Part shown: in pieces, positions 41,501-54,110 of the stretch | Layout: the number at the start of each line of letters is the position of its first letter | How positions within the stretch are numbered: the stretch's first letter is position 1 | From: Allodiplogaster sudhausi | Taxonomy: Eukaryota > Nematoda > Chromadorea > Rhabditida > Diplogasteridae | NCBI GenBank assembly: GCA_945643635.1 | Contig: CALZFC010000016.1 | Location: forward strand, 2,708,501-2,772,500 | Direction of reading: 5' to 3' | DNA length: 64,000 nucleotides | Notes under the pieces: model-generated | What the model was told of the DNA's origin: nothing | The model's input: the letters and a program-made list of their open reading frames with translations, nothing else | The model's database searches: none | Made by a program: the position numbers and the translations under genes

Positions 41501-44500
41501 TCAAGGGACCAGGATGACCATCCTTGCTTAGTTTGAAGCAAACATGAAACAAAAAATTTCTGACATGGCCATTGAACTATATTTCCGAATCTCATTCTTC
41601 CTTAATACTTGGACTACCGGTCTAAGACTGTTCATGGAAAATCAAGGGACTATAATGACTATCCTCGCATAAGTAGAAGATAATAAAATTGCTGACAACA
41701 CCATTGGGTTAAATTTACGGGCGTGAATCTTCCTACACATATATGTAACTTCTTCTGCACTTCTTCCGCAAGTCATCTGCACTTCTTCTGCAGCCTAAAA
41801 TTTAGATGGGATAGATATCAGGTGATCTTGAAGATTATGTTCGCATAGTTTGAAGCCAATATGAAAGAAAAAGTTCTGAAATGGCCATTGAGCTAAGGAC
41901 CTCAATTTTCCTGAATAATGGACTTCAGGTCTAAGACTGTTCATGGGAAATCAAATGACCAGGATGACCATCCTTGCTTAGTTTGAAGCAAACATGAAAC
42001 AAAAAATTTCTGACATGGCCATTGAACTATATTTCCGAATCTCAATCTTCCTTAATGCTTGGACTTCCGGTCTAAGACTGTTCATGTTAAATCAAGGGAC
42101 CCTAATGACTATCCTCGCATAAGTAGAAGATAATAAAATTGCTGACAACACCATTGGGTTAAATTTACGGGCGTGAATCTTCCTACATATATAACTTCTT
42201 CTGCACTTCTTTTGAAAGTCATCTGCACTTCTTCTGCAGCCTAAAATTTTGATGGGATAGATATCAGGTGATCTTGAAGATTATGCTCGCTTACTTTGAA
42301 GCCAATATGAAAGAAAAAGTTCTGAAATGGCCATTGAGCTAAGGACCTCAATTTTCCTGAATAATGGACTTCAGGTCTAAGACTGTTCATGGGAAATCAA
42401 ATGACCAGGATGACCATCCTTGCTTAGTTTGAAGCAAACATGAAACAAAAAAATTTCTGACATGGCCATTGAACTATATTTCCGAATCTCAATCTTCCTT
42501 AATGCTTGGACTTCCGGTCTAAGACTGTTCATGTTAAATCAAGGGACCCTAATGACTATCCTCGCATAAGTAGAAGATAATAAAATTGCTGACAACACCA
42601 TTGGGTTAAATTTACGGGCGTGAATCTTCCTACATATATAACTTCTTCTGCACTTCTTCCGCAAGTCATCTGCACTTCTTCTGCAGCCTAAAATTTTGAT
42701 GATATAGATATCAGGTGATCTTGAAGATTATGCTCGCTTAGTTTGAAGCCAATATGAAAGAAAAAGTTCTGAAATGGCCATTGAGCTAAGGACCTCAATT
42801 TTCCTGAATAATGGACTTCAGGTCTAAGACTGTTCATGGGAAATCAAATGACCAGGATGACCATCCTTGCTTAGTTTGAAGCAAACATGAACAAAAAATT
42901 TCTGACATGGCCATTGAACTATATTTCCGAATCTCAATCTTCCTTAATGCTTGGACTTCCGGTCTAAGACTGTTCATGTTAAATCAAGGGACCCTAATGA
43001 CTATCCTCGCATAAGTAGAAGATAATAAAATTGCTGACAACACCATTGGGTTAAATTTACGGGCGTGAATCTTCCTACATATATAACTTCTTCTGCACTT
43101 CTTCCGCAAGTCATCTGCACTTCTTCTGCAGCCTAAAATTTAGATGGGATAGATATCAGGTGATCTTGAAGATTATGTTCGCATAGTTTGAAGTCAATAT
43201 GAAAGAAAAAGTTCTGAAATGGCCATTGAGCTAAGGACCTCAATTTTTCTGAATAATGGACTTCAGGTCTAAGACTGTTCATGGGAAATCAAATGACCAG
43301 GATGACCATCCTTGCTTAGTTTGAAGCAAACATGAAACAAAAAAATTTCTGACATGGCCATTGAACTATATTTCCGAATCTCAATCTTCCTTAATGCTTG
43401 GACTTCCGGTCTAAGACTGTTCATGTTAAATCAAGGGACCCTAATGACTATCCTCGCATAAGTAGAAGATAATAAAATTGCTGACAACACCATTGGGTTA
43501 AATTTACGGGCGTGAATCTTCCTACATATATAACTTCTTCTGCACTTCTTCCGCAAGTCATCTGCACTTCTTCTGCAGCCTAAAATTTAGATGGGATAGA
43601 TATCAGGTGATCTTGAAGATTATGTTCGCATAGTTTGAAGCCAATATGAAAGAAAAAGTTCTGAAATGGCCATTGAGCTAAGGACCTCAATTTTCCTGAA
43701 TAATGGACTTCAGGTTTAAGACTGTTCATGGGAAATCAAGGGACCAGGATGACCATCCTTGCTTAGTTTGAAGCAAACATGAAACAAAAAATTTCTGACA
43801 TGGCCATTGAACTATATTTCCGAATCTCATTCTTCCTTAATACTTGGACTACCGGTCTAAGACTGTTCATGGAAAATCAAGGGACTATAATGACTATCCT
43901 CGCATAAGCAGAAGCCAATAAAATTTTTGACAACTCCATTGAGTTAAATTTACGGGCGTGAATCTTCCTACACATATATGTAACTTCTTCTGCACTTCTT
44001 CCGCAAGTCATCTGCACTTCTTCTGCAGCCTAAAATTTAGATGGGATAGATATCAGGTGATCTTGAAGATTATGTTCGCATAGTTTGAAGTCAATATGAA
44101 AGAAAAAGTTCTGAAATGGCCATTGAGCTAAGGACCTCAATTTTCCTGAATAATGGACTTCAGGTCTAAGACTGTTCATGGGAAATCAAATGACCAGGAT
44201 GACCATCCGTGCTTAGTGTAAAGCCAACATGAAACAAAAAATTTCAGACATGGCCATTGAACTATATTTCCGAATCTCAATCTTCCTTAATGCTTGGACT
44301 TCCGGTCTAAGACTGTTCATGTTAAATCAAGGGACCCTAATGACTATCCTCGCATAAGTAGAAGATAATAAAATTGCTGACAACACCATTGAGTTAAATT
44401 TACGGGCGAATCTTCCTACATATATAACTTCTTCTGCACTTCTTTTGAAAGTCATCTGCACTTCTTCTGCAGCCTAAAATTTAGATGGGATAGATATCAG

Positions 44501-44737
44501 GTGATCTTGAAGATTATGTTCGCATAGTTTGAAGCCAATATGAAAGAAAAAGTTCTGAAATGGCCATTGAGCTAAGGACCTCAATTTTCCTGAATAATGG
44601 ACTTAGGTTTAAGACTGTTCATGGGAAATCAAGGACCAGGATGACCATCCTTGCTTAGTTTGAAGCAAACATGAAACAAAAAATTTCTGACATGGCCATT
44701 GAACTATATTTCCGAATCTCATTCTTCCTTAATACTT

Positions 44738-47700
44738 GGACTACCGGTCTAAGACTGTTCATGGAAAATCAAGGGACTATAATGACTATCCTCGCATAAG
44801 CAGAAGCCAATAAAATTTTTGACAACTCCATTGAGTTAAATTTACGGGCGTGAATCTTCCTACACATATATGTAACTTCTTCTGCACTTCTTCCGCAAGT
44901 CATCTGCACTTCTTCTGCAGCCTAAAATTTAGATGGGATAGATATCAGGTGACCTTGAAGATTATGATCGCTTAGTTTGAAGCCAATATGAAAGGAAAAG
45001 TTCTGAAATGACCATTGAGCTAAGGACCTCAATTTTCCTGAATAATGGACTTCAGGTCTAAGACTGTTCATGGGAAATCAAATGACCAGGATGACCATCC
45101 TTGCTTAGTTTGAAGCAAACATGAAACAAAAAAATTTCTGACATGGCCATTGAACTATATTTCCGAATCTCAATCTTCCTTAATGCTTGGACTTCCGGTC
45201 TAAGACTGTTCATGTTAAATCAAGGGACCCTAATGACTATCCTCGCATAAGTAGAAGATAATAAAATTGCTGACAACACCATTGGGTTAAATTTACGGGC
45301 GTGAATCTTCCTACATATATAACTTCTTCTGCACTTCTTTTGAAAGTCATCTGCACTTCTTCTGCAGCCTAAAATTTAGATGGGATAGATATCAGGTGAT
45401 CTTGAAGATTATGTTCGCATAGTTTGAAGTCAATATGAAAGAAAAAGTTCTGAAATGGCCATTGAGCTAAGGACCTCAATTTTCCTGAATAATGGACTTC
45501 AGGTCTAAGACTGTTCATGGGAAATCAAATGACCAGGATGACCATCCGTGCTTAGTGTAAAGCCAACATGAAACAAAAAATTTCAGACATGGCCATTGAA
45601 CTTTATTTCCGAATCTCAATCTTCCTTAATGCTTGGACTTCCGGTCTAAGACTGTTCATGTTAAATCAAGGGACCCTAATGACTATCCTCGCATAAGTAG
45701 AAGATAATAAAATTGCTGACAACACCATTGAGTTAAATTTACGGGCGTGAATCTTCCTACATATATAACTTCTTCTGCACTTCTTCCGCAAGTCATCTGC
45801 ACTTCTTCTGCAGCCTAAAATTTAGATGGGATTGATATCAGGTGATCTTGAAGATTATGTTCGCATAGTTTGAAGCCAATATGAAAGAAACAGTTCTGAA
45901 ATGGCCATTGAGCTAAGGACCTCAATTTTCCTGAATAATGGACTTCAGGTTTAAGACTGTTCATGGGAAATCAAGGGACCAGGATGACCATCCTTGCTTA
46001 GTTTGAAGCAAACATGAAACATAAAATTTCAGACATGGCCATTGAACTATATTTCCGAATCTCATTCTTCCTTAATACTTGGACTTCCGGTCTAAGACTG
46101 TTCATGTTAAATCAAGGGACCCTAATGACTATCCTCGCATAAGTAGAAGATAATAAAATTGCTGACAACACCATTGAGTTAAATTTACGGGCGTGAATCT
46201 TCCTACATATATAACTTCTTCTGCACTTCTTCCGCAAGTCATCTGCACTTCTTCTGCAGCCTAAAATTTAGATGGGATAGATATCAGGTGATCTTGAAGA
46301 TTATGTTCGCATAGTTTGAAGCCAATATGAAAGAAAAAGTTCTGAAATGGCCATTGAGCTAAGGACCTCAATTTTCCTGAATAATGGACTTAAGGTTTAA
46401 GACTGTTCATGGGAAATCAAGGGACCAGGATGACCATCCTTGCTTAGTTTGAAGCAAACATGAAACAAAAAATTTCTGACATGGCCATTGAACTATATTT
46501 CCGAATCTCATTCTTCCTTAATACTTGGACTACCGGTCTAAGACTGTTCATGGAAAATCAAGGGACTATAATGACTATCCTCGCATAAGCAGAAGCCAAT
46601 AAAATTTTTGACAACTCCATTGAGTTAAATTTACGGGCGTGAATCTTCCTACACATATATGTAACTTCTTCTGCACTTCTTCCGCAAGTCATCTGCACTT
46701 CTTCTGCAGCCTAAAATTTAGATGGGATAGATATCAGGTGACCTTGAAGATTATGATCGCTTAGTTTGAAGCCAATATGAAAGGAAAAGTTCTGAAATGA
46801 CCATTGAGCTAAGGACCTCAATTTTCCTGAATAATGGACTTCAGGTCTAAGACTGTTCATGGGAAATCAAATGACCAGGATGACCATCCTTGCTTAGTTT
46901 GAAGCAAACATGAAACAAAAAAATTTCTGACATGGCCATTGAACTATATTTCCGAATCTCAATCTTCCTTAATGCTTGGACTTCCGGTCTAAGACTGTTC
47001 ATGTTAAATCAAGGGACCCTAATGACTATCCTCGCATAAGTAGAAGATAATAAAATTGCTGACAACACCATTGGGTTAAATTTACGGGCGTGAATCTTCC
47101 TACATATATAACTTCTTCTGCACTTCTTTTGAAAGTCATCTGCACTTCTTCTGCAGCCTAAAATTTAGATGGGATAGATATCAGGTGATCTTGAAGATTA
47201 TGTTCGCATAGTTTGAAGTCAATATGAAAGAAAAAGTTCTGAAATGGCCATTGAGCTAAGGACCTCAATTTTCCTGAATAATGGACTTCAGGTCTAAGAC
47301 TGTTCATGGGAAATCAAATGACCAGGATGACCATCCGTGCTTAGTGTAAAGCCAACATGAAACAAAAAATTTCAGACATGGCCATTGAACTTTATTTCCG
47401 AATCTCAATCTTCCTTAATGCTTGGACTTCCGGTCTAAGACTGTTCATGTTAAATCAAGGGACCCTAATGACTATCCTCGCATAAGTAGAAGATAATAAA
47501 ATTGCTGACAACACCATTGAGTTAAATTTACGGGCGTGAATCTTCCTACATATATAACTTCTTCTGCACTTCTTCCGCAAGTCATCTGCACTTCTTCTGC
47601 AGCCTAAAATTTAGATGGGATTGATATCAGGTGATCTTGAAGATTATGTTCGCATAGTTTGAAGCCAATATGAAAGAAACAGTTCTGAAATGGCCATTGA

Positions 47701-49658
47701 GCTAAGGACCTCAATTTTCCTGAATAATGGACTTCAGGTTTAAGACTGTTCATGGGAAATCAAGGGACCAGGATGACCATCCTTGCTTAGTTTGAAGCAA
47801 ACATGAAACATAAAATTTCAGACATGGCCATTGAACTATATTTCCGAATCTCATTCTTCCTTAATACTTGGACTTCCGGTCTAAGACTGTTCATGTTAAA
47901 TCAAGGGACCCTAATGACTATCCTCGCATAAGTAGAAGATAATAAAATTGCTGACAACACCATTGAGTTAAATTTACGGGCGTGAATCTTCCTACATATA
48001 TAACTTCTTCTGCACTTCTTCCGCAAGTCATCTGCACTTCTTCTGCAGCCTAAAATTTAGATGGGATAGATATCAGGTGATCTTGAAGATTATGTTCGCA
48101 TAGTTTGAAGCCAATATGAAAGAAAAAGTTCTGAAATGGCCATTGAGCTAAGGACCTCAATTTTCCTGAATAATGGACTTAAGGTTTAAGACTGTTCATG
48201 GGAAATCAAGGGACCAGGATGACCATCCTTGCTTAGTTTGAAGCAAACATGAAACAAAAAATTTCTGACATGGCCATTGAACTATATTTCCGAATCTCAT
48301 TCTTCCTTAATACTTGGACTACCGGTCTAAGACTGTTCATGGAAAATCAAGGGACTATAATGACTATCCTCGCATAAGCAGAAGCCAATAAAATTTTTGA
48401 CAACTCCATTGAGTTAAATTTACGGGCGTGAATCTTCCTACACATATATGTAACTTCTTCTGCACTTCTTCCGCAAGTCATCTGCACTTCTTCTGCAGCC
48501 TAAAATTTAGATGGGATAGATATCAGGTGACCTTGAAGATTATGATCGCTTAGTTTGAAGCCAATATGAAAGGAAAAGTTCTGAAATGACCATTGAGCTA
48601 AGGACCTCAATTTTCCTGAATAATGGACTTCAGGTCTAAGACTGTTCATGGGAAATCAAATGACCAGGATGACCATCCTTGCTTAGTTTGAAGCAAACAT
48701 GAAACAAAAAAATTTCTGACATGGCCATTGAACTATATTTCCGAATCTCAATCTTCCTTAATGCTTGGACTTCCGGTCTAAGACTGTTCATGTTAAATCA
48801 AGGGACCCTAATGACTATCCTCGCATAAGTAGAAGATAATAAAATTGCTGACAACACCATTGGGTTAAATTTACGGGCGTGAATCTTCCTACATATATAA
48901 CTTCTTCTGCACTTCTTTTGAAAGTCATCTGCACTTCTTCTGCAGCCTAAAATTTAGATGGGATAGATATCAGGTGATCTTGAAGATTATGTTCGCATAG
49001 TTTGAAGTCAATATGAAAGAAAAAGTTCTGAAATGGCCATTGAGCTAAGGACCTCAATTTTCCTGAATAATGGACTTCAGGTCTAAGACTGTTCATGGGA
49101 AATCAAATGACCAGGATGACCATCCGTGCTTAGTGTAAAGCCAACATGAAACAAAAAATTTCAGACATGGCCATTGAACTTTATTTCCGAATCTCAATCT
49201 TCCTTAATGCTTGGACTTCCGGTCTAAGACTGTTCATGTTAAATCAAGGGACCCTAATGACTATCCTCGCATAAGTAGAAGATAATAAAATTGCTGACAA
49301 CACCATTGAGTTAAATTTACGGGCGTGAATCTTCCTACATATATAACTTCTTCTGCACTTCTTCCGCAAGTCATCTGCACTTCTTCTGCAGCCTAAAATT
49401 TAGATGGGATTGATATCAGGTGATCTTGAAGATTATGTTCGCATAGTTTGAAGCCAATATGAAAGAAACAGTTCTGAAATGGCCATTGAGCTAAGGACCT
49501 CAATTTTCCTGAATAATGGACTTCAGGTTTAAGACTGTTCATGGGAAATCAAGGGACCAGGATGACCATCCTTGCTTAGTTTGAAGCAAACATGAAACAT
49601 AAAATTTCAGACATGGCCATTGAACTATATTTCCGAATCTCATTCTTCCTTAATACTT
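44738..49658 (+). repeat. Higher-order repeat, 1,789 bp, about 2.75 copies
   Basis: Three independent rare variants recur at exactly 1,789 bp. GGACTACCGG occurs at 44738, 46527 and 48316. The GACCTTG form of module B, with ATGATCGC and AAAGGAAAAG, occurs at 44951, 46740 and 48529. CTTTATTTCCG occurs at 45601, 47390 and 49179. The block is four monomers long. The third copy diverges at about 49658, where ACTACCGG appears instead of ACTTCCGG. A looser relative with spacing 1,786 continues to about 51445. The exact spacing implies recent amplification. Confidence 0.9.
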
Positions 49659-52600
49659 GGACTACCGGTCTAAGACTGTTCATGGAAAATCAAGGGACTA
49701 TAATGACTATCCTCGCATAAGTAGAAGATAATAAAATTGCTGACAACACCATTGAGTTAAATTTACGTACGTGAATCTTCCTACATATATAACTTCTTCT
49801 GCACTTCTTCCGCAAGTCATCTGCACTTCTTCTGCAGCCTAAAATTTAGATGGGATAGATATCAGGTGATCTTGAAGATTATGTTCGCATAGTTTGAAGC
49901 CAATATGAAAGAAAAAGTTCTGAAATGGCCATTGAGCTAAGGACCTCAATTTTCCTGAATAATGGACTTCAGGTCTAAGACTGTTCATGGGAAATCAAAT
50001 GACCAGGATGACCATCCTTGCTTAGTTCGAAGCAAACATGAAACAAAAAAATTTCAGACATGGCCATTGAACTATATTTCCGAATCTCAATCTTCCTTAA
50101 TGCTTGGACTTCCGGTCTAAGACTGTTCATGTTAAATCAAGGGACCCTAATGACTATCCTCGCATAAGTAGAAGATAATAAAATTGCTGACAACACCATT
50201 GAGTTCAATTTACGGGCGTGAATCTTCCTACATATATAACTTCTTCTGCACTTCTTCCGCAAGTCATCTGCACTTCTTCTGCAGCCTAAAATTTAGATGG
50301 GATAGATATCAGGTGATCTTGAAGATTATGTTCGCATAGTTTGAAGCCAATATGAAAGAAAAAGTTCTGAAATGGCCATTGAGCTAAGGACCTCAATTTT
50401 CCTGAATAATGGACTTCAGGTCTATGACTGTTCATGGGAAATCAAATGACCAGGATGACCATCCTTGCTTAGTTTGAAGCAAACATGAAACAAAAAAATT
50501 TCTGACATGGCCATTGAACTATATTTCCGAATCTCAATCTTCCTTAATGCTTGGACTTCCGGTCTAAGACTGTTCATGTTAAATCAAGAGACCCTAATGA
50601 CTATCCTCGCATAAGTAGAAGATAATGAAATTGCTGACAACACCATTGAGTTAAATTTACGGGCGTGAATCTTCCTACATATATAACTTCTTCTGCACTT
50701 CTTCCGCAAGTCATCTGCACTTCTTCTGCAGCCTAAAATTTAGATGGGATAGATATCAGGTGATCTTGAAGATTATGTTCGCATAGTTTGAAGCCAATAT
50801 GAAAGAAACAGTTCTGAAATGGCCATTGAGCTAAGGACCTCAATTTTCCTGAATAATGGACTTCAGGTCTAAGACTGTTCATGGGAAATCAAATGACCAG
50901 GATGACCATCCGTGCTTAGTGTAAAGCCAACATGAAACAAAAAATTTCAGACATGGCCATTGAACTTTATTTCCGAATCTCAATCTTCCTTAATGCTTGG
51001 ACTTCCGGTCTAAGACTGTTCATGTTAAATCAAGGGACCCTAATGACTATCCTCGCATAAGTAGAAGATAATAAAATTGCTGACAACACCATTGAGTTAA
51101 ATTTACGGGCGTGAATCTTCCTACATATATAACTTCTTCTGCACTTCTTCCGCAAGTCATCTGCACTTCTTCTGCAGCCTAAAATTTAGATGGGATTGAT
51201 ATCAGGTGATCTTGAAGATTATGTTCGCATAGTTTGAAGCCAATATGAAAGAAACAGTTCTGAAATGGCCATTGAGCTAAGGACCTCAATTTTCCTGAAT
51301 AATGGACTTCAGGTTTAAGACTGTTCATGGGAAATCAAGGGACCAGGATGACCATCCTTGCTTAGTTTGAAGCAAACATGAAACATAAAATTTCAGACAT
51401 GGCCATTGAACTATATTTCCGAATCTCATTCTTTCTTAATACTTGGACTACCGGTCTAAGACTGTTCATGGAAAATCAAGGGACTATAATGACTATCCTC
51501 GCATAAGTAGAAGATAATAAAATTGCTGACAACACCATTGAGTTAAATTTACGGGCGTGAATCTTCCTACATATATAACTTCTTCTGCACTTCTTCCGCA
51601 AGTCATCTGCACTTCTTCTGCAGCCTAAAATTTAGATGGGATAGATATCAGGTGATCTTGAAGATTATGTTCGCATAGTTTGAAGCCAATATGAAAGAAA
51701 AAGTTCTGAAATGGCCATTGAGCTAAGGACCTCAATTTTCCTGAATAATGGACTTCAGGTCTAAGACTGTTCATGGGAAATCAAATGACCAGGATGACCA
51801 TCCTTGCTTAGTTTGAAGCAAACATGAAACAAAAAAATTTCAGACATGGCCATTGAACTATATTTCCGAATCTCAATCTTCCTTAATGCTTGGACTTCCG
51901 GTCTAAGACTGTTCATGTTAAATCAAGGGACCCTAATGACTATCCTCGCATAAGTAGAAGATAATAAAATTGCTGACAACACCATTGAGTTAAATTTACG
52001 GGCGTGAATCTTCCTACATATATAACTTCTTCTGCACTTCTTCCGCAAGTCATCTGCACTTCTTCTGCAGCCTAAAATTTAGATGGGATAGATATCAGGT
52101 GATCTTGAAGATTATGTTCGCATAGTTTGAAGCCAATATGAAAGAAAAAGTTCTGAAATGGCCATTGAGCTAAGGACCTCAATTTTCCTGAATAATGGAC
52201 TTCAGGTCTAAGACTGTTCATGGGAAATCAAATGACCAGGATGACCATCCTTGCTTAGTTTGAAGCAAACATGAAACAAAAAAATTTCTGACATGGCCAT
52301 TGAACTATATTTCCGAATCTCAATCTTCCTTAATGCTTGGACTTCCGGTCTAAGACTGTTCATGTTAAATCAAGAGACCCTAATGACTATCCTCGCATAA
52401 GTAGAAGATAATGAAATTGCTGACAACACCATTGAATTAAATTTACGGGCGTGAATCTTCCTACATATATAACTTCTTCTGCACTTCTTCCGCAAGTCAT
52501 CTGCACTTCTTCTGCAGCCTAAAATTTAGATGGGATAGATATCAGGTGATCTTGAAGATTATGTTCGCATAGTTTGAAACCAATATGAAAGAAAAAGTTC

Positions 52601-52814
52601 TGAAATGACCATTGAGCTAAGGACCTCAATTTTCCTGAATAATGGACTTCAGGTCTAAGACTGTTCATGGGAAATCAAGGGACCAGGATGACCATCCGTG
52701 CTTAGTGTGAAGCCAACATGAAACAAAAAATTTCAGACATGGCCATTGAACTATATTTCCGAATCTCAATCTTCCTTAATACTTGGACTTCCGGTCTAAG
52801 ACTGTTCATGGGAA

Positions 52815-53058
52815 GTCAAGGGACCATAATGACTATCCTCGCATAAGTAGAAGTTAATAAAATTGTTGACAACTCCATTGAGTTAAATTTACGGGCGTGA
52901 ATCTTCCTACATATATATCTTGTTCTGCACTTCTTCTGCAAGTCATCTGCACTTATTCTGCAGCCTAAAACTTTACATGGGATAGAAATCAGGTGATGTT
53001 GAAGATTATGCTCGCTTAGTTTGAATATGAAAGAAAAAAGTTCTGAAATAACCATTGG
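52815..53058 (+). repeat. Terminal, diverged and truncated satellite unit
   Basis: The last unit carries many private changes (GTCAAGGGACCATAATG, TATATATCTTGTTCTGC, CTTTACATGGGATAGAAATC, GTGATGTTGAAG) and a deletion in B that removes AGCC before AATATGAAAG. It stops within B after AACCATTGGCC. Divergence at the edge of an otherwise homogeneous array is expected, because edge units escape unequal exchange. Confidence 0.9.
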
Positions 53059-53113
53059 CCGCAAAAACTACGTCAAGCCGGCGAACTTCGCGGTGGACTG
53101 CGCCTCACTTTAT
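53057..53113 (+). other. GC-rich coding-like island at the satellite edge
   Basis: Directly after the satellite, a 57-bp stretch is much richer in G+C than either side. In one forward frame it reads RKNYVKPANFAVDCASLY and then TGA, with mostly C- or G-ending codons, like the exons of the nearby gene. No convincing acceptor is visible upstream, where the satellite lies. It could be the last codons of a gene cut off by the array, or chance. The pattern NY..PAN..VD faintly recalls the C-terminal part of the MPPED family, but on the opposite strand to the gene below. I do not assign a function. Confidence 0.25.
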
Positions 53114-54035
53114 TGATTGATTGAATTAGTTTTTTTTTTCGTTGGGCCAATTTTTGATTTTTCGTCTAAAGCTATTCTCACCCACACACACACACTTCTT
53201 TCTTGCAGACATCAATAATGAAAGTGCGCAGTTTTTTGTTGATTAAATTTGTTCTGATTTCTCTCTCTATTATTTTAAAATATTATATCTCGAATAATTT
53301 CTCCTTCGCCATCACACTTCCGTGGTTTCAATGGCCCTTTTTGAATATTTCCTTTGCGAATATGAAAATGTCCAGCAACCATCTCCCTAACATCATTTAA
53401 CCATTATGCATTTTACTTCCTCATATGTTTTATTTTGCAAGCTCATTAATTCCGCTTTATCCTTTTAGGCTCAGTAAAAATGATACAATCGGAATGCAGC
53501 TAAGAAGAGGCGAATGAATCTGTAATCATATGGTAAGGCAAGAAGTAAGTAAGATTGAGAATGGGGACAAATGGGCCAAAGTGAAGTTGAGAGGCGACTT
53601 TCTATAGTTTACAGCGGGTAAGGTTCACTCGTTTCTTTTATAGGCTAGCTATCCATGGAAATATATACAGCAGAAGAATAGATCAGGAGCAAACTGTGTG
53701 TTCTCGTCATAAATAATAATTAGAGCGAAATACTGATCTTCATCAAAGAAAAACAAAACTAATCGGCATTGCTTAAAAAAAATTAAATACAACAGTCCAA
53801 TACATAAAAAGGATTTTTAAATGGAATGCAAATCAAAAGATCAATGAGGACAAGTAAGTTTTTTTGTTTCACGAGCTCACCGAGACAATTCGTTTCAGGA
53901 ATTAAGAGCTCAGGAATGTCGTGTATACGTTTTGATGAAAAGCGAATAGAAATGGACCTCGAAAACATAATAACGGAGTTAAAAAAAAGAAAAGACCGAA
54001 AGCAAATTATTGATGATTGCCAAATAAAGGATGAA
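53114..54035. other. AT-rich intergenic flank without a convincing gene
   Basis: The stretch contains a short (CA)n run at about 53183..53194 followed by an acceptor-like CTTTCTTGCAG, and otherwise AT-rich unique DNA. It is the 3' flank of the minus-strand gene. An AATAAA on the minus strand at 53429..53434 is a possible but distant poly(A) signal, about 600 bp past the stop. I see no RNA gene, transposon terminus or coding exon I would defend. Confidence 0.5.
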
Positions 54036-54110
54036 TTAAAGGAAATCTTCCTTTGTTTTGCCCGCAGGCAGCGGGTAGTCGAAGATAATCGGGTCGTACT
54101 CAGGAATCAA
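54036..54110 (-). CDS. MPPED-like exon 8 (IPEYDPIIFDYPLP, stop)
   Basis: Acceptor TTAATTTTCAG. Encodes 24 residues matching the family's NPPIVFDLP C-terminus (DPIIFDYPLP), followed by AGKTKEDFL and stop TAA at 54036..54038. Confidence 0.92.
   Translation of the reverse strand: MIPEYDPIIFDYPLPAGKTKEDFL

Larger units (their letters stand above)
1..53058 (+). repeat. Satellite array, ~446-bp monomer, about 118-120 units
   Basis: The same ~446-bp unit recurs head to tail in one orientation with no interruption by other sequence. Starts of the A module at 5, 451, 902 and 1348 give periods of 446, 451 and 446; near the right end the starts at 52369 and 52815 are again 446 apart. Copy number is estimated from length after allowing for short units. 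Every frame is closed by frequent stops, so the array is non-coding. Each normal unit carries one CTGCAG and one GATATC. The array is in progress at base 1 and ends inside a B module at about 53058. Long homogenised tandem arrays of this kind usually lie in centromeric, pericentromeric or other heterochromatin; that location is inference. I do not recognise the satellite family. Confidence 0.98.

Noticed and set aside
1..53058. CRISPR array
   Set aside because: The repeated unit is ~446 bp with no short repeat/unique spacer alternation, and the neighbouring gene is a spliced eukaryotic one.
1..53058. Transposon-derived tandem array (LTRs, terminal inverted repeats, transposase)
   Set aside because: No open frame, no inverted termini and no target-site duplication are visible within or at the right edge of the array.
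52816..53064. 82-codon minus-strand open frame at the array edge
   Set aside because: It lies in diverged satellite sequence; homologous frames in other units are closed.
53203..53400. 65-codon plus-strand open frame with a hydrophobic start
   Set aside because: AT-rich composition, no coding-like codon use and no recognisable motif; the hydrophobicity follows from T-rich codons.
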